Below, piece by piece: positions 19,311-27,094 of a stretch of DNA of 64,000 nucleotides. A program made the translations under genes and the position numbers. The stretch covers positions 1-64,000 of the forward strand of contig JAGVSM010004266.1 of the NCBI GenBank assembly GCA_022494885.1, written 5' to 3'. The notes under the pieces were generated by a model. The model saw only the letters and a program-made list of their open reading frames with translations, did not search any database and was not told where the DNA came from. How positions within the stretch are numbered: the first letter of the stretch is position 1; each line of letters starts with the position of its first letter. Source of the DNA: Micrasema longulum (Eukaryota; Arthropoda; Insecta; Trichoptera; Brachycentridae).

Positions 19311-19629
19311 AAAGAGAAATACACCTAATAAATACAAGAACTTTACCAAACTTCTTTTTGTGGCTTGTTGATGAAGTTTACCTATTTAAATATAATCCTA
19401 TTTTAAAATAAGTATCTTTCATAAACAATTACAATCAAAATAAGGAACAGTAAGTAAACTGTATCCGCTCAATCAAAAAGATAAAACAATATAAAAACAA
19501 GTATATCGAATTTGAACACATTTTATTTTATTTTTTTATTTTTTTATGAAAAATAAATACTAGCGTTCTTATAATTTACCCAAATATTTCAATGTTGGTG
19601 GCCATTTTCAACGAGTTGTAAATAACTCA
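19311..19629. other. AT-rich spacer
   Basis: Nothing was recognised apart from T-rich runs at 19520-19550. Confidence 0.45.
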
Positions 19630-19740
19630 TTATTAGAAAGTGGAAATCAAGTTAGGCCAAAGTGGGGTTCGAACCTCGGACTTCTGATCCGTGAGCCCGC
19701 AACACTAGCCACGGGACCACAACCCGATTTGATACATTTA
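19630..19740 (-). mobile_element. S3 SINE, third tRNA-like family
   Basis: The reverse strand reads GTGGTCCCGTGGCTAGTGTT and CCGAGGTTCGAACCCCACTT, that is, an A-box/B-box pair in tRNA-like spacing. The same head, more decayed, lies at 22865-22980 with the same flank (CAACTCACAATTAGAAA), which supports a family rather than a lone tRNA pseudogene. Confidence 0.7.
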
Positions 19741-19894
19741 TAGAACATTAATATAAAACTCTTAATTAAGAAGCCAATTTCTAATTGTATTATTTTCATT
19801 GTTCATCTTTTCACCGCCTCAAAGCCTGTTGTGGGGCAAAAAATAAACAGTAAAAAAAAAACGTAAATAATAAGTTATTATATTTTTGAAAATT

Positions 19895-20110
19895 TTGACC
19901 CGTACAAATCTGGCTTTATATCAGCTCTGTAGTACACTGGTACACGATCGCAGGGAACACGGCCAAGTCTGCATCCCCGTCTGGTCGAGAAATGGATACA
20001 TTCTTCCTGCTTCCTCCCCTCACCCTAAATCCACCCCCGGTGCCTCTCTGATTGCCCCTTCATGCAAATAATATAATAATGTCGGAGATGAAAAATCTCC
20101 CGTCGCACAT
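19895..20110 (+). mobile_element. Possible LINE 3' end
   Basis: A 55-codon frame rich in Pro/Ser (VWSRNGYILPASSPHPKSTP) ends at 20071. Next comes ATGTCGGAGATGAAAAATCT, which contains the stem GGAGA...TCTCC. The arrangement resembles a LINE ORF end with a terminal stem-loop, but no reverse-transcriptase block or second copy confirms it. Confidence 0.3.
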
Positions 20111-20189
20111 ATTTTTCAAATAATTTTGGATTATATTTCTTTTTTATTTAATTTATTGCTGCAGAGAAAAAAACTTCACGAAATTCAGC

Positions 20190-20345
20190 AAAGGGAAGAA
20201 TTGAGTAAATGTGGCTGTTTAAACATGCAAAGTGGTCACTGAAACCAGCCGATGACAGGTCATAAGCCCTGTAAATGGTTAGAGTTTCATATTCTTCCCT
20301 CTCTGTTGCAATAAATTTAGATCTTAACTCTGATGTCACACTAGC
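20190..20345 (+). mobile_element. Family X fragment, divergent
   Basis: Sense orientation: AAGTGGTCACTGAAACCAGC, GACAGGTCATAAGCCCTGTA and TCTGTTGCAATAAATTTAGA. It belongs to the TTTAGATC subfamily seen at 4205 and 22655. Confidence 0.7.
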
Positions 20346-20699
20346 CGACATAGGACACAAGACTTGATATATCTCTCTTATTTTTTTAAATGATGAATTC
20401 GTATTTTTTGTAATCTTCAAATGGACATTTTCACATCCGATTTGAAAAGTAAAATTTGAATAACTATGCTGGATATCAATACAAAAAATATTTTTCCCTG
20501 CTACGGGAAGAATGAATGTCCGCTAATTCAGCAACACATCTATACCAATACCTTATACAAGAGAGAACATGAAGATAGAAATCATAAGAAGGAATATAGA
20601 GACGCTGTTCTGCGGCCGGTGTTGTCTAAAACAGATTCAGTCTTCAGTCGGTTGATGACAGTGATGGGGGACGCACGCGCGTAACATGAACGGCGTATT

Positions 20700-21020
20700 T
20701 GTGATTTTTAAATTATTTTGGTATAACAGGGCCAAATTATATGTTTATTTTCATAAATTTTGGAAAAATAATTATTAAACAGTGTGTCACCATGTTTTAT
20801 TTTTTATTTTTAATTTCTGAACTTAAGAATATTCCGTATTTTACTAGTGGTAACACGATGTTACATCACCGCGCGCAAAGGGATTATTTACCACAGTCTT
20901 TTAAGAGTTAATAACTCCATAGGAAGCGAAATCTCGCTTGTCTACAAACATTTGGACATACTCTTTTTTATATACTTATTTAAATTTGTTGCAACAGGGA
21001 TGGAGTTGCATTTTCAAACG
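20700..21020 (+). repeat. Dispersed repeat H plus family X pieces
   Basis: Part one (20700-20915) resembles 31285-31485 (TAAATTTTGGAAAATAATT; AACACGATGTTACATCACCG; CACAGTCTTTTAAGAGTTAA). Part two holds family X in sense (20920-20970, TTGTCTACAAACATTTGGAC) and then in antisense (20979-21020, AAATTTGTTGCAACAGGGA). That is another orientation flip within a short distance. Confidence 0.6.
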
Positions 21021-21334
21021 AATTGTCACGAAATTTTTGTTTTTATATTTGTAAAAATAAAATAAAGTGTTTAGTAGACTCAAATCAGTGTTTGATTTTT
21101 TATATTATAAGTATTAATATCGATTTTACTTTATAGACAAACGAAAATAACTCTATTAACTTCCGATTGTAATTTCGATATAAAAAAAAAGAGATATGTT
21201 TAACCGTGGGTAACCGTGGATGTTACTTCAAATTTTAAATCAAATATACATATACATTATCGTACAGACATTTAGATTTTAATGACAACTGAAGATAACT
21301 CTGTTAACTTCCCGTTGATTTCGTAGCCCAGGGC

Positions 21335-21480
21335 TGAAAGAGTTCATCATTCCCTTTCCGCACCTAATGGTGCATAGGGCACAGCATTGGTACACCAATC
21401 ACAGCGTGTCTTGATCATTTTTGTAACGTGAAGGTAAGATCATCAGTCTTAGCTGCCAATAACTGCTATACCCCTTTTCA
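21335..21480 (-). mobile_element. S2 SINE body
   Basis: The reverse complement of the S2 body: GCATAGGGCACAGCATTGGT, TTGTAACGTGAAGGTAAGAT and the CATCAGTCTTAGCTGCC junction. The tRNA-like head is lost. Confidence 0.65.
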
Positions 21481-21721
21481 TTTTTGGGTTTTGTGAGATA
21501 TATCTCGAATATTGAGCGTAAGACGTGGCTGATTGCATAATCGGATATGCAATTGTGTCAAATGCATTCGTTCAGGGGGTTTCCAGTCTACAATTTGTAC
21601 TGCGTAGATCTGATATGGATCCGAAGTACTGAATAACATTATTGAGTGCTCTCAAGCCTATAATAATCTGATTCCTCTGCATATTGATCTAAAAGTTCAT
21701 TGGCCAGACATCTCCAAACTA

Positions 21722-22150
21722 CCTGTAAGTCTAGGCATTACAGGGCTTATGACCTTTCGTTGGATGGTGTCAAGGTGGATTTACAAACAAAAAAAATGTA
21801 TAATGTATGCCTGGACAGCGAATTGGTGATGAACGAAATTAAGTTAAAAGCTATGATATTTCAAAGGGAAGTGAGGTTACTGAGTGCATAATAAATTAAG
21901 CAATGAATGTCTTGAACGAGTAGAGGAATTTGTGGTCCTGCGAAGCATGTTTACAAGAGATGGAAGAGTAGAAAACGATGTTGAAAGGAGAGTGAATGCG
22001 GGCAAATGAAAGACGCACTAAGCCCAGTAATTGCTAATAAAAATATGTCAATTAAAGCTAGATTGCCAGCACGCAACGGGGTTTTAGTTTCAACACTAAT
22101 GTATGCGATCGAAAAATGGAACTGGCAGAGAAAGGGTGAAAGCAAAGTCT
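21722..22150 (+). mobile_element. F1 LINE fragment behind a family X scrap
   Basis: Positions 21722-21775 are family X (GGCATTACAGGGCTTATGAC). From about 21780 an F1 reverse-transcriptase segment follows: LQTKKMYNVCLDSELVMNE, VEEFVVLRSMFTRDGRVE and ANKNMSIKARLPARNGVL up to WNWQRKGES. It overlaps the region after the YADD box in the copy at 5559. Frameshifts occur near 21890 and 22005. It ends 120 bp before the first visible host exon. Confidence 0.75.
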
Positions 22151-22269
22151 GCCTTGCGAGGCTGGCCGTTTTCCGTTTTCCGCCTTGCGCCTACCTCACT
22201 AACCCCCGCCTCTCCACATACATACTTCATAGTACACTAAATTAATGAATTATTTTATTGTATTTTCAG

Positions 22270-22409
22270 ACCTCCTTCTCATCACGGGGCTTCTATACTC
22301 GCCGGAGCTGGTGTTCCGCCCTCCTACGCTCCCCCGTCCAGGACACACTTCACCCCTCCTCTTCCACCGGACTTCAAGAATCCATTTGCAGACAAGCCAA
22401 CTCTTAGAG
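22270..22409 (+). CDS. PRRT3/4-like transmembrane protein, exon A (partial gene)
   Basis: An internal coding exon. A pyrimidine-rich acceptor (TTGTATTTTCAG) ends at 22269 and a strong donor (AGAG|GTGAGTG) starts at 22410. The 140-bp exon begins with the last base of a split codon and ends with the first base of the next, so its phase matches exon B exactly. It encodes a proline-rich, low-complexity segment (PPSYAPPSRTHFTPPLPPDF, then KNPFADKPTLR). That is expected for the extracellular proline-rich region of a PRRT-type protein, but such sequence alone does not identify a family. Exons 5' of this are not visible; the adjoining 20 kb is transposon-rich, so the gene either has a very long intron here or continues left of the window. 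The splice frame is seen directly; family membership is inferred from exon D. Confidence 0.75.
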
Positions 22410-22654
22410 GTGAGTGTGAATGTTATTTTTGTGTTTTTAAAATAGTATTATAATATTATATCGTCTGACAAATGTGTGCCTTTTAGTAATACCCTTAAAT
22501 TCAAATTCACTAGAGCAAGTTCAGAAGAAATTTCTAATATGTATTATTGATATTTAAAGCATCAACTTTGTGGTCAAACATTAATAAATGTTAGTAAATA
22601 TTAATTTGTTTATATGTAATAACTTTTCTGGCGACAACTGTGACCTAATCTTTT

Positions 22655-22835
22655 CATTGTAAAGGAATATGTCTAAATGTTTGTAGACAGGCTGGATTTC
22701 CTCCCTAGGGAGTTATTTAGATCTAAATTAGATGCATTTGCATTTTTTAATGTACATATTTCCTCGACTTATTTGAAATTAAAAAGCTGAAACCTTTATT
22801 GACGCGAGACTTTAGTCTTTAGGGAATAAGAAATA
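22655..22835 (-). mobile_element. Family X fragment in intron
   Basis: Antisense blocks AATATGTCTAAATGTTTGTA, CTAGGGAGTTATTTAGATCT and AAAAAGCTGAAACCTTTATT with internal deletions. It is the divergent TTTAGATC subfamily, lying in the intron between exons A and B. Confidence 0.7.
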
Positions 22836-22864
22836 TATGCATTTTCATGACTTACTAAAATATT

Positions 22865-22980
22865 TCAAATAACTTTTGTTGTAAACAACTCACAATTAGA
22901 AAATATAACAGGGTTTAAGCCTCTGACTTCTGCCCCGAGTTTGCAATACTAACCATGGGACCACAGTCCAATTCTATACA
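22865..22980 (-). mobile_element. S3 SINE in intron, decayed
   Basis: It matches 19610-19735 (CAACTCACAATTAGAAAATA; GACTTCTGCCCCGAGTTTGC; ACCATGGGACCACAGTCCA). The B box has decayed (GGGTTTAAGCCTC). Confidence 0.65.
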
Positions 22981-22989
22981 TTTAAAATA

Positions 22990-23560
22990 TTTTTTAACGA
23001 AGCTAGGCTGGCGAGAGTTTTAGTCCCGACACTTATGTATGGAAGTAAAACATCGAACTGGCAGAAGAAGAGTGAAAGCAGAGCGAACGTGGTCTAAATT
23101 CAATCTCTTATCTCGTATGCCAGGGTTTACAAATGATGAAATCACGCTAGAGTGCAATTCTGAGACAGGAAAATTCACAAGATTAAGAAAGAGTCACTGA
23201 GATGGTTTAGTCATGTAGATCGACTGGATGACGAAAGAATGGTAACATATATAAATATGTCGAAAATGAGCTGTAACGTGAGACGAGGACGACCAAGGAA
23301 GACGTGGCATGATCAGATAAACCATGTCAATACATGCCCTTCATTCTGTCGGCTTTTGACATCACTAGACTTAAGATTTTGGTTTATCTGATCATGCCTC
23401 GTCTTCCTTGGTCGTCCTCGTCTCACGTTACCATTCATTTTCGCCATATTTATATCTATTTTATGAATGTGGGAGAAGCTAGGAATGTATGTCAAGATAG
23501 ACGTGTGTGGTGGTCAATTCTCTCCACCTACCCCTACAGAGAAATGCTTTAAGAAATGCT
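22990..23560 (+). mobile_element. F1 LINE with internal inverted duplication, in intron
   Basis: The + strand F1 ORF2 end (LMYGSKTSNWQKKSESR region, WFSHVDRLDDERM region, RGRPRKTWHDQIN) runs to about 23321. At 23322 the orientation flips: 23322-23455 is the reverse complement of the following segment plus a second copy of the preceding 80 bp (GGTTTATCTGATCATGCCTC, TTCCTTGGTCGTCCTC). From about 23463 (GAATGTGGGAGAAGCTAGG) the + orientation resumes to the PYREML end. No sequence is lost at the resumption point. Confidence 0.85.
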
Positions 23561-23673
23561 TTAACACAGCAGTCTTGCATAATCCTTTGACTTAAAATCT
23601 CTTTAAAAATTAACCCCTTTTGGTCAACTTCTTGTATTGTCAGGTTTGTCAATTTTCCTCTTATGACTTTCAG

Positions 23674-23771
23674 GAACAAATGCTGACAGCGGAAGTTACT
23701 TGAACCGGAGGCCCAGTCCCCCGCCGTCCTTAGTTCCTGGACACGAAAGAGTACCATTCAGAGCTGGACAG
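23674..23771 (+). CDS. PRRT3/4-like transmembrane protein, exon B
   Basis: A 98-bp internal exon between acceptor TTATGACTTTCAG (ending 23673) and donor ACAG|GTTTGT (from 23772). Two bases complete the codon split from exon A (giving Gly), and 32 full codons follow, ending in phase 0. The product segment is GTNADSGSYLNRRPSPPPSL, then VPGHERVPFRAGQ, again Pro/Ser-rich and without a membrane segment. The exon sits about 110 bp after an F1 LINE. The intron-transposon boundary is clear because coding-like codon structure begins only at the acceptor. Splice sites and phase agree on both sides, which makes this a confident exon even though the sequence itself is not family-diagnostic. Confidence 0.8.
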
Positions 23772-24029
23772 GTTTGTACAATTCATTTTAATCTTGGTCT
23801 AATTTATTTCCATTATTCTATTGATAGTCACTTTACCTAATTTAGATTTCATTAGAGAAATGAAAAACTGCCCTTGTTTAAAAAGTATATTTTCATAAAA
23901 ATGTATCTTAATTCAATTCAATTAATTTATTTTAAATATAACATATACATTACAAACATATATTCGATACGAACTTAACAAATTTACTATTATGCTCAAT
24001 GTTTGTTTTTGTAAATTTATTGATAATTT
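23772..24029 (+). other. Intron start, no other feature
   Basis: AT-rich intronic sequence. From about 23985 it grades into the F3 copy (AACAAATTTACTATTATGCT matches 40315). Confidence 0.5.
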
Positions 24030-24495
24030 TAAGTTGCCAGAATTTCACTTGTCCATGCATTTTGTAGCCGCAAGACGATTAGTAATCTAGCTTCAATAGG
24101 TAAATGTTATCAACTATCAAATATCCAAATTTAGTAAATGAGGTCTAGAATTCCAACAGTCCATGCGCTCAATAGCTGCAAGACTTGTTCTATTTTTTCT
24201 TCTATTTTTATAAATTTGTTTTTTATATAATTTTTTAAATATCACTAAATCTCTAAACTTTATTGTCAAATAAAAAAATGTAAATAGGGGCTAGATTTCT
24301 TATTGTCTATGCGCTCTGTAGCTGCAAGGCGTGCTGTAATCTAGCTCCTGTATATCATAATTGGAGACGAGGAACAAGAATCCCAACCGTCCATGCCTTT
24401 GGTACGACGGGGCTATTGATGGATATTGTACGCCTTTATGGGTGGATGCCAAAACGGCGCTACATAAATTATCCAAATATATATATATATATTAT
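24030..24495 (+). mobile_element. F3 LINE 3' region in intron
   Basis: Internal repeats at about 24050, 24158, 24308 and 24388 (TCCATGCGCTCAATAGCTGC, CTATGCGCTCTGTAGCTGCA) are followed by a damaged terminus (GTACGCCTTTATGGGTGG, GGCGCTACATAAATTATCC) and an AT microsatellite. The order and spacing match the copies at 9900 and 48015. Confidence 0.8.
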
Positions 24496-24529
24496 AAAAA
24501 AGAAAAAAATACATGCAAGAGACTCATGT

Positions 24530-25435
24530 CAAAGTAGTAAGAGAATCCTGCTGCGGAAAACCCCTTCGGATACATGGATCAGATAAACATCCAAAGCGAT
24601 GTTGTTTAGCATAGCGGTAGCCCTTCCAACAGGCATTATCATAGGCAGGTGGTCCTGTATATTGGAATATAAAACAATCTATGCTGACGCTGTCTTAGGT
24701 AAGGAACATACAAACCAATGCTCATCATAATCTCAGAATTATCGATCACACCGCGCAACAATGGATAAAAATGTGTAGTCAAATACACACTCCATCCAGT
24801 CTCTAAACTGTTATAGCCAAGCATACCCTGGAGAAACTCGGTCGGGTAGAGCCGAGGATAATACCCGCACTCTCTCATGTAGAGATATCTCAGAAACTTC
24901 TTTTGGATTTTCTCTATCATAAGAGAGTACTTCAGTTCATGTGGCCCCCAAATCATCGAGCCACTCTCGAGTCTACTTCGCACCAAAGAGTTGTGAAGAG
25001 TTCTCAGTACGCGGGTATTTTCGATAACCCCGGCAGTACGCAGAACAAATCCTAACATCTTCAATGCATTACCACTGATTGTCTCTATGTGTTCATGAAA
25101 TGTCAGGGTGCTCACAAATCTAAAGCCCAGATCCTTAACATTAGATGTTCGTATCAGATTCTGGTCATTCATTTTGTAGCGAAAAAATAGAGTTTTTTGG
25201 GCCCTCGTGAAGAACGTGACCGAACACTTGGAAACATTAAACCTAAGTGATCGATAAAAATCTTCAGAAGTTGTCACCTTTAAATATAGTTTTCTTCAGT
25301 TAGTCATCCGCAAACAGCAGAAAACGCGAGTTCAAAATTACATTTTTAATATTATTGATGAAAATTGAGAACAACAATGGATTGCGGGACTCCTTGGGGA
25401 AGAAAACTAGCATACTGTGATGGAGGAATTCAGGG
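24530..25435 (-). mobile_element. Jockey-like LINE, reverse transcriptase to C-terminus
   Basis: The longest F5 piece, antisense to the host gene. Traces of the palm come first (GVPQ, then LLFSIFINNIKN and the FADD box in shifted frames). A 212-codon frame follows with SLRFNVSKCSVTFF, VKDLGFRFVSTLTFHEHI, LVRSRLESGSMIWGP and IEKIQKKFLRYLYMRE. It ends with LRQRQHRLFYIPIYRTT. KDLGF...F..HI and LVRSxLExxSxxW are the thumb-domain signature of the Jockey clade. Frameshifts near 25275 and 25340 make it non-functional, although the catalytic aspartate pair can still be read. Confidence 0.85.
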
Positions 25436-25785
25436 GCGAAGCACCCACCCGAGCTTCTTCATCCACCGACTAGATTAGTCGAGTAAAACAAGAGACCCTC
25501 TGTTCACAAATAAAATGGTGTCTCCATATCTGGGCTTCCGCCGCCCCCTTCCTTATCAAAGCCACGGACTAAACAAAAAGTGCATTGTGACACATATTTT
25601 TAAATTTAATTTATCATGGCTTTTACCATTCTTAGTAATACTAGCCAGAAACATACAATATTTATCAGGGAGCAAAACAAGCCAGAAAAATCAGATAAAC
25701 CCTAAACAATATAATAGATCTTAAAATTAAAATATAAAAAATTGGAAATAAAACAAAAATCGCAATAATAATATGCACGATTAAG

Positions 25786-25975
25786 AAAAAGATATTCCCT
25801 CATGTTGGAGAGGGCACAGAAAAACATTCTGAGGTAACTCTACACGAGGGAGTATGGTAGTTATCTGTGGCTCTATCCCATTGCTTTCCTCCCGGGCTCG
25901 CATTGGACTAACAGTTTGCTATCCCGCCTTTACATCCTGATAAAGCTTTGATTACCTTAAATAATCCTTTTGTTT
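25786..25975 (+). mobile_element. Jockey-like LINE fragment, sense strand
   Basis: Reads KRYSLMLERAQKNILR, LYTREYGSYLWLYPIAFL and NSLLSRLYILIKL. These align with YSLMIEKIQKKFLRYLYMRE and LYPTEFLQGMLGYNSL of the copy at 24530, but on the opposite strand. It ends about 12 bp before exon C, close to its branch-point region. Confidence 0.75.
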
Positions 25976-25987
25976 TTTGTGTTGCAG

Positions 25988-26074
25988 GAACCTCCATCAC
26001 CTCAAGTTCCTTCCCCACCGATCCCAGGAGATCCTCATCAGAAGAAAAAGGCTCTCAACACTCCGAGTCACAAG
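25988..26074 (+). CDS. PRRT3/4-like transmembrane protein, exon C
   Basis: An 87-bp (29-codon) phase 0-0 exon between acceptor TTTTTTGTGTTGCAG (ending 25987) and donor ACAAG|GTAACC (from 26075). It encodes EPPSPQVPSPPIPGDPHQKK then KALNTPSHK. Its sharp proline bias continues exons A and B. A symmetrical phase means that skipping this exon would keep the frame, so it could be alternatively spliced; this is inference. The acceptor's pyrimidine tract is the tail of, or directly follows, a Jockey-type LINE fragment. Part of the splice signal may therefore have come from transposon sequence. Confidence 0.8.
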
Positions 26075-27094
26075 GTAACCTACAAAAATAATTTATTTAT
26101 TTACTTATTATTAATTCACTAATAATTGATTTATTTACGTTTATTACTAGTCGCAAGTCGGTGGAACTTGAATTGGGACATAAAATACACATGCGGCTGT
26201 TCAATTTAACGACCACAATCCACGCTCAGTTGACCGTCTGCACTAAACCCTTTCAAGATGTCTACAAAAAAAAAGACACTTTCTCAATCTGCTGAAAGGC
26301 TATTGAAAACAAAAACAGCGAAACCCGTGAAGGGTTCATGACAAAAATGGGCTCATTACATTTTTTTTAATTTTCGAGATTTTAATACAATATTTTCTCC
26401 TAAATGTGTTCAGTAGAACGAAAAATTATAAGGTACAAAAACGTGGCTTATAAACCCTAGGAAAAAATATGGGATCATAGCTGGCAAAAAAAAAAAACAG
26501 TGTATAATGCGACTTGCATTAAGCTCTTTTTGTCTGTTGATGAAAGTTTAAAAAAAAAAATTAAAGTGGACGTTTTTGTTAGTTTTTTTCTGATTAATGT
26601 TTTACAAAGCTAGTGTCCCACAAATAAGGTTTTTATTCTTCTTTTTGCTCTTCTGTAAAATGAATTATTTGCTAATGAGTTCTTTTTTGCCGTGTACCCT
26701 TCCAGTAATTATAACAAGAATTGAGCAAACAAAGACAATCTCAACAAATACTAAACCACAGGATTCCATTAGCCGACTTACGACCAGAACTACTTATCAG
26801 CTGGTTATTGGAACTGACTGTAGTAAGTCGACGACGATATAGTACTTCAATATTATTATAATTTAAAAGAATATAATTCAAAAGTAACTCATACCAAATC
26901 AGTATAGAAAGAACAAATAATAATGAGTCATGTCATTTACATTGAAATGACCACCTCAAATAATTGAATAATCATCAACGAGTACAATACTTTTCTAATC
27001 AATATATATTTTATCAAGTTGATTGTGTATTGTATAAATTTCAATCTGTACTTAGACTGGAGTCGAACTAAACCATATATTTGTATAATTCCAG
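26075..27094 (+). other. Last visible intron, no other gene
   Basis: AT-rich, with A-runs at 26265, 26490 and 26550. An 81-codon frame at 26597-26842 has no recognisable features and is likely chance. The acceptor at the end is TTTGTATAATTCCAG. Confidence 0.55.
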
